A stretch of DNA of 64,000 bases from Methylocystis sp. H62. Lineage in GTDB: Bacteria; Pseudomonadota; Alphaproteobacteria; Rhizobiales; Beijerinckiaceae. This document shows, in pieces, positions 15,966-24,895 of the stretch. Every line of letters starts with the position of its first letter. Within the stretch, counting starts at the first letter, position 1. The translations under genes were made by a program, and so were the position numbers. The stretch spans positions 1 to 64,000 of the forward strand of contig NZ_JADNQZ010000056.1 of the NCBI RefSeq assembly GCF_015709515.1, given 5' to 3'. The notes beneath the pieces were generated by a model. That model saw nothing but the letters and a program-made list of their open reading frames with translations. It did no database searches and was not told the origin of the DNA.

Positions 15966-16550
15966 ATGTCGCGAACTCCGCTTCTAGCCGCAATCTTCCT
16001 CCTGAGCTTCATGAACTCCGTCTTTGCGCAAATGGCGACGCAAAGCGCACCCTTCAATTTCGCCTTTGGGTTTTCCGGCGGATCGCAGTCGTCCATCGAC
16101 CTGTCGCAGTCCGGCTTCGTGAACGTCTACTACGGCGTTCAGGATTCAAATTTAGCGAATCAAGCGGTGATCAACCAGAACGGACTCAACAACTATTCGC
16201 AGATGCAGCAGATCGGCGACTCCACGGGAGTGTCTAGCGGCAGCGCGAGCGTTCGCGGCGACGGTCCGCGTTATGGCGCACAGAATTACGCCTCCGTGAC
16301 CCAGAACGGCGTGGAGAATAGTTCGCAGATCACGCAAATGGGCGGCACGAATGTCGCCGCGGTCGCGCAAAACTCCCATGTCGGAAATGGTTCGGCGCCT
16401 CGCGTGCTGGTGCCGACCGACGGCCCGATCTACCAGTCCTATCAAACGTCAGAAGGCTATCTCTCTCTGTTCGCCACGGACAGCATGAGTCTGGCGATCT
16501 GGACGCCGCCAGGTCTGACGGCGACGAACAGCTTTGGACGAATGCACTAA
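15966..16550 (+). CDS. Curlin-repeat secreted protein (CsgA/B-like amyloid)
   Basis: This 194-residue protein has an N-terminal signal peptide (PLLAAIFLLSFMNSVFAQ) and repeats fitting the curlin pattern Q-x-G-x2-N-x-(A/S)-x3-Q. These are QNGLNNYSQMQQ, QNGVENSSQITQ and QMGGTNVAAVAQ; the last is an exact match. Such repeats form the cross-beta amyloid of curli fibres outside the cell. The C-terminal part, with a Pro/Tyr-rich stretch, is not repetitive. It differs from E. coli CsgA in having only about three repeats. No CsgG pore, CsgE or CsgF gene is in the window. A porin gene follows 39 bases downstream. Confidence 0.78.
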   Translation: MSRTPLLAAIFLLSFMNSVFAQMATQSAPFNFAFGFSGGSQSSIDLSQSGFVNVYYGVQDSNLANQAVINQNGLNNYSQMQQIGDSTGVSSGSASVRGDGPRYGAQNYASVTQNGVENSSQITQMGGTNVAAVAQNSHVGNGSAPRVLVPTDGPIYQSYQTSEGYLSLFATDSMSLAIWTPPGLTATNSFGRMH

Positions 16551-16589
16551 CGACGAACCTTTGACTTGGTGTCCAACGGACAGGGCTAC

Positions 16590-18149
16590 GTGAAAAAGCG
16601 AACAAAAATCGTCGTATCGTTCGCCTGCGCCGCCGGAATGGCCGGCGCGTCGACTGCGCTCGCACAGCCGGCAAGCTTCGATAAGGGCGTCGACGCTTCG
16701 ATTCTGGAAGCTGAGCGCGCGATCCAAGAGCTCAACGCCGCGTCAAAAACGCGAGTGAAAGAGAAGCGTCCTGTCAGTCAGCCGGTAGCAAAAGCTGCGC
16801 CGCGGCCCGTCGTTAGAATGACGGGGCCGTGCAATCTGAACGGCAATACCCAATTTTTTCAAATTCCCTACATCGGCTTTTGCGGCGCGGTCCACGGATC
16901 CTTTACCGGTTTCCTGGGCAAGGACTTTGCGACCGAAGACATAGCGTTCACGACGCAGCGCCTTCCTGCCTATCGATACGGATGGAACGGTCTCGGATTG
17001 AGCGCCGCCGTTCCGATGTTGTACTATTGGAAAAATCCGCTCGTCAGCAAAACAACGTCCGGCGCTTATACCGGCACCTACAGCATGGTGAATTTTCTGG
17101 CGTTCCGGAACACGGATTACGGAACGATCTCCGTGTTCATCAACGCCGGATTGTTCGCCAGGACGGTAAAAAATTATGAAGGTGAAACGCGCATATCGCT
17201 GAATCAACTATACGGAAACTACTGGAGGGGCGCCTTCGATCAGGCCTGGGTTCAATGGGGCGGGCTGCGCGTTGGACTCCAGCCGTCGCTGTTCAGTTTC
17301 AGCCGGACCGGCTACACCTTCATGCCGGGCTACGCGTCCTACATGACGACGCCGGCGGTTTCTTACACTCACAGAATCGAAAATATCAACGTTCTCCCAG
17401 GTCTCCTGCCGCGCTTGGGCGCCTCGATCAGCGTATCGGCTGAAGATCCGACGCTGAGGCGTTATCCGGACGGGGTTCTGTCGAGATATCCGACGGGCAT
17501 GGGATACCCGGACTTTGTCGCGCAATTACGCGTCGGCGCCCCCGCCTTCGTCGTCCACGCGTCGGGAGCGATGCACGAAATCAGGGATGTTTCCGCCAAC
17601 GCGTACAATTCCTTCATGCCGAAATACTCCACGTGGGGCTGGGCTGCGCAGCTCGCCGGCGAATATCGTTGGAAGTGGAGCGGGCTCATTGGTCCCCTTG
17701 GCGGCGAAATGTACGGCAAGGCCATGCTATCGGCGACCGCCACTCAAGGCGCGCTGTCGTATCTCGGCATGCCGTATATGTCGATCGACTATGTGAGCAG
17801 CTCGACTGGAACGATCCAGAGGAGTTCCGGTCAGTCATTGATGGCATCCTACGAACATCTTTGGACTCCCGTGTTCAAGACCTCGATCACCGGAGCGGCG
17901 TTTCAGAGCTACATGGGCTCCGCCCCCGAATTTCTCGGTTTCGGCAACGTCGCTTTCGGCTTCAATACGCAAGTCAGAGGTCAGCGCGTCGTCGGAAACG
18001 CCGAATATTGGGCTGGCGAAGGATGGGCGTTCGGTCTGGAAGGCGGTTGGACATGGAGCCAGGCCAACGGCCAATATCTCGGCGGACGCGGCCTGCCGGT
18101 GGCCGTCAACTTCCCGAACGTCCTCACCTATATGCGGAAGGCCTTTTGA
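16590..18149 (+). CDS. Outer-membrane porin (alphaproteobacterial Porin_2-like)
   Basis: This 519-residue precursor has a signal peptide (VKKRTKIVVSFACAAGMAG to LAQ). A linker rich in Ala, Lys and Glu follows; residues 30-75 could form a short coiled coil. The beta-barrel follows, starting at the family-like PCNLNGNTQFFQIPYIGFC and ending in MRKAF, whose C-terminal Phe is typical for barrel insertion. I choose the GTG at 16590, preceded by ACAGGG, because it gives a proper KKR signal start; TTG at 16566 is less likely. The sequence is divergent from standard porins. It lies between two curlin-repeat genes and may be part of their export or anchoring, which is inference. Confidence 0.75.
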   Translation: MKKRTKIVVSFACAAGMAGASTALAQPASFDKGVDASILEAERAIQELNAASKTRVKEKRPVSQPVAKAAPRPVVRMTGPCNLNGNTQFFQIPYIGFCGAVHGSFTGFLGKDFATEDIAFTTQRLPAYRYGWNGLGLSAAVPMLYYWKNPLVSKTTSGAYTGTYSMVNFLAFRNTDYGTISVFINAGLFARTVKNYEGETRISLNQLYGNYWRGAFDQAWVQWGGLRVGLQPSLFSFSRTGYTFMPGYASYMTTPAVSYTHRIENINVLPGLLPRLGASISVSAEDPTLRRYPDGVLSRYPTGMGYPDFVAQLRVGAPAFVVHASGAMHEIRDVSANAYNSFMPKYSTWGWAAQLAGEYRWKWSGLIGPLGGEMYGKAMLSATATQGALSYLGMPYMSIDYVSSSTGTIQRSSGQSLMASYEHLWTPVFKTSITGAAFQSYMGSAPEFLGFGNVAFGFNTQVRGQRVVGNAEYWAGEGWAFGLEGGWTWSQANGQYLGGRGLPVAVNFPNVLTYMRKAF

Positions 18150-18298
18150 TGAGGCTGGACACATGTGGCGTTTCGGCCACATCGAGGATTCTATCGCAGT
18201 TCGTCGAGGTCGAAACGATCGACCGCAGCGCGCTGCAAAGCTAGGGTGACAGTAGGCAGTATCCGAACAACGAAGGCCAACTTCCAGGGACCAGACCC

Positions 18299-18655
18299 AT
18301 GAAAAAGCTGATCGCGACAATATCCTTCTGCACGCTCGCTGCCGGTTCGGCCCTCGCCGACGGTCAGAACAATCAGAACCAGAATCAGTCCCAAGCGTAC
18401 GGCAACAATTATTCGGCCGTCACACAGATCGGCGTGAACAATAACGCCGCCGTCGTTCAAAACGGCTCGGTCGGCGGAAGCATGGTCGATCTTGGATCGG
18501 GTAACCAGAATCAGAGCAATGTAAACATCGACAAGCAAGCCTTCGCGATCGGCAGCATCATCGACTCCGCAGGCGCCACGATCAGCAAGACCGACTCTGA
18601 CAACATTTCCATTAATAATAATGCGCAAGCCTCGATCGTCACGCCCATCCAGTAG
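18299..18655 (+). CDS. Small curlin-repeat secreted protein
   Basis: This 118-residue protein has a signal peptide (KKLIATISFCTLAAGSALAD) and a Gln/Asn-rich segment (NNQNQNQSQAYGNN). One exact curlin unit, QIGVNNNAAVVQ, matches Q-x-G-x2-N-x-A-x3-Q. The tail IDKQAFAIGSIIDSAG is shared with the leftward protein at 14706. AGGGA lies upstream of the ATG. A strong terminator follows. It is likely a second amyloid subunit or nucleator of the same surface structure. Confidence 0.75.
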   Translation: MKKLIATISFCTLAAGSALADGQNNQNQNQSQAYGNNYSAVTQIGVNNNAAVVQNGSVGGSMVDLGSGNQNQSNVNIDKQAFAIGSIIDSAGATISKTDSDNISINNNAQASIVTPIQ

Positions 18656-18686
18656 GCGCGGCGAAACGTAAGACCGCCGAAACCGC

Positions 18687-18719
18687 AAAACCCCAGCCTC
18701 CGGCTGGGGTTTTCTGTTT
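18687..18719 (+). terminator. Rho-independent terminator after curlin-repeat gene
   Basis: A 12-bp perfect stem, AAAACCCCAGCC with GGCTGGGGTTTT, closes on a 3-base loop (TCC) and runs into TTTTCTGTTT. It lies 31 bases after the stop at 18655 and should end the rightward transcript. Because the stem ends in A and T runs, it may also work for leftward transcripts ending after the MORN gene at 18803. Confidence 0.92.
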
Positions 18720-18802
18720 CATGCACTTTGCGTCAGCAAGGCGGCGCGCCCCGGCCGATCATCTATGATCCCGCGCCCGCTGGCGCGCCGAGCCCACGCG
18801 AT

Positions 18803-19807
18803 CTATTGGGGCTGATATTTGCCCGCTCTAAAGATTCCGCTCTGCGACTGGCCATCGGGCAAGCTCATCGTTCCCTGTCCGTCCGGCTCGCCATTCTGGA
18901 ACTCGCCGCGGTAGGAGGCGCCATTCGGCAGGGTGAGAATGCCCTTGCCGTGCGGGCGTCCGTCGCGGAATTCGCCCACATACTTCTTGCCGTCGGGAAA
19001 TGTGTAAGCGCCTTTGCCGACGATCCGGCCGTTGACGAATTCGCCGCTGTAGCTTTCGCCGTTGGCGATCGTGTAAGTGCCCTTGCCGTGACGAACGCCG
19101 TCGCGGAACTCCCCGACATATTGGCCGCCGGACGCGAACCTGATCGTGCCGCGCCCCGTTGCTTTTCCGTCGCGGAACTCGCCCGCATAAAAGTCGCCGT
19201 TTGGAAACTTCAGTCCCCCGACGCAGCGCTTCCAAGGCGTCGCCAAACTGACGTCGCAAGGCGGCAGACCGTTTTTCGACCCCTTCTGTTCGTTCCGCGC
19301 CGCGCTGCCGGCATTCGGCTTCACGGCAAGTTCGCCGTCAACGAACTTTCCGGAGAACTTCTTGCCGTCTGGCATGGTGACGGCGCCCATGCCGTTGGGA
19401 ACGTCCTCCTTGAACTGGCCGACATAGATTTTTCCGTCAGCAGCCACCAATTTGCCCTGCCCGCTTTTCTTCCCGTCCTTGAAATCGCCGGTGTAGGACT
19501 CGCCGTCAGGATGTGTGATGGTTCCCTTGCCATTTGGCGCGCCGTCGCGGAATTGGCCCCCGTATTTCTTGCCGTCCGTGAAAATGAGCGCGCCTTTGCC
19601 GTTGGCCTTGCCGCCCTTCATCTCTCCGATATAGCGGTTGCCGTCCGGCGCGGTTACCACGCCGAAGCACTGCTTCGAGATGTTTTCCTCGGAGCATTTT
19701 GGCAGTTTGCTTTGCGCCGACGCGGAGAGCGAAACGCCGGACGCGCCCGCACAAAGCGCAAGCATCAAGATGCTGCGGCGAAATTTTGGGACTGAGGCGT
19801 AAGGCAT
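18803..19807 (-). CDS. Secreted MORN-repeat protein
   Basis: This 334-residue protein has a signal peptide (ILMLALCAGASGVSLSASAQ) and about eleven MORN units of the form YxGEFxxGxxxGxG. Examples are YIGEMKGGKANGKG, YTGDFKDGKKSGQG, YVGEFRDGVRHGKG and YRGEFQNGEPDGQG. A non-repeat segment with Cys residues (about 160-195, PPCDVSLATPWKRC) splits them into two blocks. MORN repeats form a beta-hairpin array used for protein or lipid contact. The partner is unknown. The position beside a curlin-like locus suggests a periplasmic or surface role. Confidence 0.88.
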   Translation of the reverse strand: MPYASVPKFRRSILMLALCAGASGVSLSASAQSKLPKCSEENISKQCFGVVTAPDGNRYIGEMKGGKANGKGALIFTDGKKYGGQFRDGAPNGKGTITHPDGESYTGDFKDGKKSGQGKLVAADGKIYVGQFKEDVPNGMGAVTMPDGKKFSGKFVDGELAVKPNAGSAARNEQKGSKNGLPPCDVSLATPWKRCVGGLKFPNGDFYAGEFRDGKATGRGTIRFASGGQYVGEFRDGVRHGKGTYTIANGESYSGEFVNGRIVGKGAYTFPDGKKYVGEFRDGRPHGKGILTLPNGASYRGEFQNGEPDGQGTMSLPDGQSQSGIFRAGKYQPQ

Positions 19808-19965
19808 GGCAAAACCTGCGCTGGTGAGGCGGCGGAACCGTGAGCCTTATAGCTCAGTCAAAATTTAGAACAATGAACTTTTTCAAGGAAGAATTCGCTG
19901 AAATCCAAGAGAGCGGCTTGTTCAGCGGTCTTTGAGCATGCACGCGAACAGCGCAACGACGCCGC

Positions 19966-20808
19966 TCATTGCGCGCCCGCGAGCTTCGTCGCCAGCAGGG
20001 CGATGGTTTTTACATAAACGCGCGCCTGATTCCACTCGAGCAAAACCGCGAAGTTCGGCTCGCCTTCATTCCAGCCCGCGCCCGTGCGCCAACCTTTCCC
20101 CTTGAGGAAATTCGCCGTCGAGGCGAGCGCGTCTGGCGTGGATCGTATGAGATCACGTCTGCCGTCCCCGTCGAAATCGACGCCATATGTCAGATAGGAG
20201 GAAGGCATGAATTGCGTCTGGCCGATTTCTCCAGCCCAGTCGCCGCGCATCTGCGCCGGGGACATGTCGCCGCGCTCAACGATTTTCAGCGCATGCTTCA
20301 GCTCTTCGTTAAATTGCGCGGAGCGCCTGCAGTCATAGGCGAGCGTCGCGAGCGCCTGCATCGTCCTGAAGCGCCCATTGTCGGCGCCAAAGCCCGTTTC
20401 CAATCCCCAGATCGCCACGAGCACCGCTCCGGGAACGCCATAACGCGCCTCGATCTGTGCGAGCAGCGCCGCGTGCCGCTGAAGCATCGCCCGCGCCTTG
20501 TTCAAGCGGGCGGGCGTCACCAGGCGACTCGAAAACTTCTCGAAACTTTGGTGAAAAATCCGCTGTCCACGGTCGCGGCCAATCACCGCGTGATCATAGG
20601 TTACGCCGGCCAGCGCAGCGTCGAGCGTCCGCTGCGAAACGCCTTCCGCGGCGGCGGCGCGTTTCATCTGCTCGAGCCATTGGCTAAAACCGGGCGCCGA
20701 CGATCCGCAGGGCGCGGCGCGCGCCGATACGGCGCACGCGCCCAAAGCCAGCACGCTGGCGGCAAGTAACACACCCAACGCCTTGGCGCTTTTCGACAGC
20801 CGGTTCAT
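19966..20808 (-). CDS. mltB: Lytic murein transglycosylase (MltB/SLT_2 family)
   Basis: This 280-residue enzyme cleaves the MurNAc-GlcNAc bond of peptidoglycan to a 1,6-anhydro product in the periplasm. It has an N-terminal signal peptide (ALGVLLAASVLALGACAVSA) whose Ala-Cys may be a lipobox. The catalytic Glu is in AIWGLETGFG. Further conserved blocks are AGEIGQTQFMPSSYL and GVDFDGDGRRDL (Ca-loop-like). It lacks the extra C-terminal peptidoglycan-binding domain of some relatives. I choose the ATG at 20808 for the proper signal start; one at 20844 also exists. The gene symbol is by family resemblance. Confidence 0.88.
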   Translation of the reverse strand: MNRLSKSAKALGVLLAASVLALGACAVSARAAPCGSSAPGFSQWLEQMKRAAAAEGVSQRTLDAALAGVTYDHAVIGRDRGQRIFHQSFEKFSSRLVTPARLNKARAMLQRHAALLAQIEARYGVPGAVLVAIWGLETGFGADNGRFRTMQALATLAYDCRRSAQFNEELKHALKIVERGDMSPAQMRGDWAGEIGQTQFMPSSYLTYGVDFDGDGRRDLIRSTPDALASTANFLKGKGWRTGAGWNEGEPNFAVLLEWNQARVYVKTIALLATKLAGAQ

Positions 20809-20925
20809 GACCGGCAGTTTAGTGGGCCTGTGAAGGCGCTGCAATCAGCCGTGCATCCTCACGACGCCCGACCCTCGGCGGAATCCGCGGGGCCAGCGCC
20901 GGCATTTCTCTAGCGACACGCTGAG

Positions 20926-21153
20926 TTAGCGGCGCTGTGCCCTGAACTGGCGTTTGCAGGCGCTTGAAAGCTCGTTCATATGCGCGCGCAGGCACCTTTC
21001 GACGGCGATCGCATTGGGCTCTTCCGCCGCGCAGAACTTGTGGGAATCGCGCTCGCAGGCCGTGCGCTGCTTGTCCATCGTCCGGGCTGTCGCGGGATTG
21101 AACGCGGCGAGGCCAATGAAGGCGGTAAGAGAAAAGATCAACAGCTTACTCAT
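20926..21153 (-). CDS. Small secreted Cys-containing protein
   Basis: This 75-residue protein has a signal peptide (KLLIFSLTAFIGLAAFNPATA). The charged mature part carries four Cys (TACERD, KFCAAEE, ERCLRAH, SACKRQ) in a regular spacing, probably two disulfides. Short periplasmic proteins of this kind (cysteine-rich-repeat-like) are common in Hyphomicrobiales and have no known role. It is followed by the transglycosylase gene in the same direction. Confidence 0.65.
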   Translation of the reverse strand: MSKLLIFSLTAFIGLAAFNPATARTMDKQRTACERDSHKFCAAEEPNAIAVERCLRAHMNELSSACKRQFRAQRR

Positions 21154-21259
21154 CGGTTGCTCTTTCGTTTAGCGCTAAGACCGCTGTGCAAAGTGCGCGA
21201 CGCGGCCAGAGCGATACCTGTATCGAGCGTGGCCGATATCAAGTATCGGCGCCTGCCTG

Positions 21260-21919
21260 CTAATCGCGACAGAGAGGCATCTCAGGCGTAACTTCCTGCA
21301 CGATGAGCCGCGCGCCCGTGCAGGCGACGATCTCCGCGACGCTGACGCCGGGCGCGCGTTCGCGTAGCGCCAGCCCCTCATCGGTCGGCTCGATGACGGC
21401 AAGCTCCGTCACGATCAGGCTGACGCGCCGCGCCGCCGTCGGCGGCAAGGTGAGAGATTCGACGATCTTCGGCTCGCCCTTGGCGGCGTGCTGCATCGCC
21501 ACGATGACGCGCTTGGCGCCCGCGACGAGGTCCATGGCGCCCCCCATCCCCGGCGTAAACTTTCCGGGAATCATCCAGCTGGCGAGACGTCCCGCGGCGT
21601 CGATCTGCAGTGCGCCAAGCACCGCCATGTCGACATGGCCGCCTCGAATCAGCGCGAAGCTCGTCGCGCTGTCGAAACTGGCGGCGCCCGGCAGCGCCGC
21701 GATGAACCCGCCGCCAGCGTCGATGAGATCGCGATTTTCCATCCCTTCAGGCACCGGCGCGCTGAAGCCGATCAGGCCATTTTCGCTCTGCATGGCGACC
21801 GACATCCCCTGCGGGATAAAACGCGCCACGAGAGTCGGCAGGCCGATTCCGAGATTGACGAGCATGCCGTCGCGCACCTCCAGAGCGACGCGGCGCGCGA
21901 TGATGTCCTTGGCGTCCAT
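21260..21919 (-). CDS. atoA: 3-oxoacid/acetate CoA-transferase subunit B
   Basis: This 219-residue subunit carries the catalytic Glu in MQSENGLIGFSAP, preceded by VNLGIGLPTLVARF and followed by GGHVDMAVLGALQ and FTPGMGGAMDLV. The enzyme moves CoA from succinyl-CoA or acetyl-CoA to a 3-oxoacid or short fatty acid through a Glu-CoA thioester. Its start overlaps the stop of subunit A by one base, so the two are co-translated. The exact acceptor (acetoacetate, 3-oxoadipate or butyrate) cannot be told, and the symbol is generic. Confidence 0.92.
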   Translation of the reverse strand: MDAKDIIARRVALEVRDGMLVNLGIGLPTLVARFIPQGMSVAMQSENGLIGFSAPVPEGMENRDLIDAGGGFIAALPGAASFDSATSFALIRGGHVDMAVLGALQIDAAGRLASWMIPGKFTPGMGGAMDLVAGAKRVIVAMQHAAKGEPKIVESLTLPPTAARRVSLIVTELAVIEPTDEGLALRERAPGVSVAEIVACTGARLIVQEVTPEMPLCRD

Positions 21920-22575
21920 CAGCGCGCCCTGCCCACGATGTGCGTGACGAGCACGCCCGGCGTGCGCACCGCGTCGGGCGGAATGACTCCAACCGGCACA
22001 ATCTCGTTAGCTTCGACGATGACGCAGTCCGCGGCGAAGGCCATGACCGGGTTGAAATTTGCGGCCGTCAGACGATAGGTCAGATTGCCGTAATAGTCGG
22101 CCTCATGCGCGCGCAGCAGGGCGAAATCCGCCCGCAGCGGCTTCTCGATGAGAAAGCTCGCGCCGTCGATCTCAATGACCTGCTTGCCGTCCGAGACGAT
22201 CGTGCCCACGCCGGTCGGCGTCAGGACGCCGCCAAGCCCGCTGCCCGCGGCACGAATGCGTTCGGCGAGCGTGCCTTGCGGTATGAGCTCCACGTCGATC
22301 GCGCGGGCGCTCATCAACCGCTGCGTGGTCGGATTGGTGCCGATATGCGAGACCTCCGCGCGCGCAACGCATCCCGCTTCGATCAGCCTGCCGACGCCGA
22401 CATTCGGATAGGCTGTGTCGTTGCCGATGATCGTCAATGCGCGCGCGCCACGCGCGACGAGCGCGTCGATCAACCGATCAGGCGACCCGACGCCAAGAAA
22501 CCCGCCGATCATGACGCGTGCTCCGTCGGGAACGAGCTGCGCTGCGGCTTCGACGGTGATCGCGCTTTTTCTCAT
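21919..22575 (-). CDS. atoD: 3-oxoacid/acetate CoA-transferase subunit A
   Basis: This 218-residue subunit has the family's MIGGFLGVGSPDRLIDAL CoA-binding start, SHIGTNPTTQRL, LIPQGTLAERIRAAGSGL with the conserved Gln-Gly-Thr, and IVEANEIVPVGVIPP. It forms a heterotetramer with subunit B. It begins 14 bases after galT, which puts the CoA-transferase in the same leftward operon as galactose catabolism. That pairing is unusual, because the two reactions share no intermediate. Confidence 0.92.
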   Translation of the reverse strand: MRKSAITVEAAAQLVPDGARVMIGGFLGVGSPDRLIDALVARGARALTIIGNDTAYPNVGVGRLIEAGCVARAEVSHIGTNPTTQRLMSARAIDVELIPQGTLAERIRAAGSGLGGVLTPTGVGTIVSDGKQVIEIDGASFLIEKPLRADFALLRAHEADYYGNLTYRLTAANFNPVMAFAADCVIVEANEIVPVGVIPPDAVRTPGVLVTHIVGRAR

Positions 22576-22589
22576 TCACCGAGCCCTGC

Positions 22590-23639
22590 TTATCGTGTGG
22601 GCGTATCCAGATAATGCGTTTCGGAGACTTCGCGCAAACGCGCCGCCGCGGCTTCCGGCGTGATGTCGCGTTGGGGTTCGCCCAGCAACTCAAAGCCCAC
22701 CATGAATTTCCGCACGCTCGCCGAACGCAGCAGCGGCGGATAGAAATGCGCATGAAAATGCCAGTCGGCGTGCGGCGCGCCGTCTGTCGGACGCTGGTGG
22801 AAGCCCATCGAATAGGGGAAGTCGGTTTCGAACAGATTATCGTAGCGAATGGTCAGCCGACGAAGGATGTCGGCGAGCGCCTCAATCTCGTCTCCGGTAA
22901 GATCGTCAAAAGAGCCGATATGCCTTGTGGCCAGCACCATGGTTTCAAACGGCCAGATCGCCCAGAACGGCACGAGCGCAACGAAATGATCGTTGTGGCA
23001 AACGATTCGCTCGCCGAGGCTTTGCTCAAGCGCAAGATAGTCGCACAGGAGACAGGAGCCGTTCTTCGCCAGATATGCGCTCTGCCGCGCCGATTCCTTG
23101 GCGGCTTCGTTCGGAATGCTCTGCGTCGCCCAGATCTGACAGTGCGGATGCGGATTGCTCGCGCCCATGGCCGCGCCGCGATTTTCGAAAATCTGCACGT
23201 AATTGATCGCGTCGAGTTCGCCCAGACCAATGGTTTCCTCCCGCCATGCGTCAATGACGGGGACGATCTCGGGAACGGTCATGCGCGATAAAGTCTGATC
23301 GTGGCGCGGCGAGAAACACAGCACGCGGCACCGGCCGGTCTCCCCTTCGGCGACAAGCAGTCCGTCTTGAACGACCTCCTCCACTGACGCCTGCGGCGTG
23401 AGCGCCGCGAAGTCGTTATCGAACGCAAAAACGCCCCTATAGGCCGGGTTGCGTTCGCCATTCGCCCGCGCGTTTCCAGGACACAGATAGCAGGACGGGT
23501 CGTATCTAGGCCGATCCGTTACGCGATCCTTTTCGACCTGGCCTTGCCATGGCCGGCTGGTCCGATGCGGCGAGACGAGCACCCACTCGCCGGTGAGCTG
23601 GTTGAGACGGCGATGCGAGGCGTTGCTGAGCAAGGACAC
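22590..23639 (-). CDS. galT: Galactose-1-phosphate uridylyltransferase
   Basis: This 349-residue enzyme of the Leloir pathway exchanges UDP between UDP-glucose and galactose-1-phosphate. The active-site His-Pro-His is in [13 protein letters not shown]. Zinc-binding Cys residues are in [11 protein letters not shown] and SCLLCDYLA. The start [14 protein letters not shown] and the C-terminal [19 protein letters not shown] are typical of GalT. It starts 9 bases after the galK stop. No galE is present in the window, so the epimerase must be elsewhere. Confidence 0.97.
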   Translation of the reverse strand: MSLLSNASHRRLNQLTGEWVLVSPHRTSRPWQGQVEKDRVTDRPRYDPSCYLCPGNARANGERNPAYRGVFAFDNDFAALTPQASVEEVVQDGLLVAEGETGRCRVLCFSPRHDQTLSRMTVPEIVPVIDAWREETIGLGELDAINYVQIFENRGAAMGASNPHPHCQIWATQSIPNEAAKESARQSAYLAKNGSCLLCDYLALEQSLGERIVCHNDHFVALVPFWAIWPFETMVLATRHIGSFDDLTGDEIEALADILRRLTIRYDNLFETDFPYSMGFHQRPTDGAPHADWHFHAHFYPPLLRSASVRKFMVGFELLGEPQRDITPEAAAARLREVSETHYLDTPTR

Positions 23640-23648
23640 GAGCCGCTC

Positions 23649-24812
23649 CTAATCGCCGACAGGGCCCGCGCCAGGACCGGGCACGCAGGTGAGGATGGGC
23701 GGCATAACGCCGGTCGCGGCGCGATATCTGTCAGCCATCGCCTGCTCGAAAGCTTCAGCGCGGCTCGCTTCCACCAGATTGATGGTGCAGCCGCCAAATC
23801 CGCCGCCCATCATCCGAGCGCCATAAACTCCCGGAAGGCTGCGGGCGATCTCGACCATGAGATCGAGTTCGGCGCAGCTCACTTCATAATCGTCGCGCAG
23901 ACTTTCATGCGAAAGATACATGAGACGGCCGCATTCCTTAAGGTCGCCCGCGTCCAGCGCCGCGGCGGCGCGCAGCGTGCGATCGATCTCGCCGACGACG
24001 TGACGCGCGCGGCGAAAGATGAGCTCGGGCATCGAATCCGCGTATCGCATCAATTGCGCAAACGTCACGTCCCGCAGCGCCGATACGCCGTCGAGCCGCG
24101 TCGAGATCGCCGCGACCGCGCGTTCGCAGTCCTCGCGACGCGAATTATATTCATCGCTCGCGAGTTGATGTCGCACCATCGTGTCGCAAATGACAAGACG
24201 CGCGTTCGGATCTATCGCAACTTTCCGCGAAACGAGACTGCGGCAGTCGAGCAGCAGGGCGCTCCCTTCGACGGCGCAGCACGATATGTATTGGTCCATA
24301 ATGCCGCAGCGAACGCCGACGAATTGATTTTCGGCGCGCTGACAGATCTTGGCGAGTTCGACTCTGTCGACCTCGCAGCCGGAGATCGTCAAAAGCGCGA
24401 AGCCCGCGGCGACTTCAAACGCCGCCGAGGCTGAGAGTCCGGCGCCGATGGGCAGATTTCCGTCGAGGACGAGATCCGCGCCGCTCAGCTTGTAACCGGC
24501 GCGCTCAAGAAAAATCGCCACGCCACGCACATAATCGGTCCAATCGCCGCGCGGCTGTGCGTTCGCGTCGTCGAGGTCGAATTCGACGACTTCATCCATC
24601 ACAAGCGAGCCTATGCGCAAGCGGCGGTCGGAACGCGGCGCAATGGCGGCCCAGATCGAGAGATCAAGCGCCGCCGGCATGACGAAGCCGTCATTGTAGT
24701 CGGTATGCTCGCCAATGAGATTGATGCGGCCCGGCGCCCGAAAAAGGCGTGGCTCGCGCTCGAAACTGCGGCGGAAGGCGGCAATCAGACCTTGCTCGAT
24801 CCTCGACTCCAT
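23649..24812 (-). CDS. galK: Galactokinase
   Basis: This 387-residue GHMP kinase has the galactokinase signature GRINLIGEHTDYNDG (28-42), the ATP loop LPIGAGLSASAAFEVA, the catalytic Asp region CGIMDQYISCCAV, and the GGGFGGCTINLV motif near the end. It phosphorylates galactose at C1. It heads the leftward operon galK-galT-CoA-transferase and is divergent from the GH42 beta-galactosidase gene, whose product would supply its galactose. Confidence 0.97.
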   Translation of the reverse strand: MESRIEQGLIAAFRRSFEREPRLFRAPGRINLIGEHTDYNDGFVMPAALDLSIWAAIAPRSDRRLRIGSLVMDEVVEFDLDDANAQPRGDWTDYVRGVAIFLERAGYKLSGADLVLDGNLPIGAGLSASAAFEVAAGFALLTISGCEVDRVELAKICQRAENQFVGVRCGIMDQYISCCAVEGSALLLDCRSLVSRKVAIDPNARLVICDTMVRHQLASDEYNSRREDCERAVAAISTRLDGVSALRDVTFAQLMRYADSMPELIFRRARHVVGEIDRTLRAAAALDAGDLKECGRLMYLSHESLRDDYEVSCAELDLMVEIARSLPGVYGARMMGGGFGGCTINLVEASRAEAFEQAMADRYRAATGVMPPILTCVPGPGAGPVGD

Positions 24813-24895
24813 TCCGGCAACAATCCCATTGTCATCAAATCGTCAAGGCGACGCCGCATCGGATCGGCGGTAGGGGATCAAATGATAGTCCGCAC
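24813..24895. promoter_or_regulatory. Divergent promoter region between galK and GH42 gene
   Basis: This 83-base gap must hold the promoters for both transcripts. A short symmetric element, CGCCGCATCGGATCGGCGG, lies at about 24851-24869 and could be an operator. No clear hexamer pair was found. Confidence 0.35.

Noticed and set aside
18728-19795. 355-codon rightward frame opposite the MORN gene
   Set aside because: Its internal repeats are the antisense image of the MORN repeats, and the MORN protein is clearly the real product.
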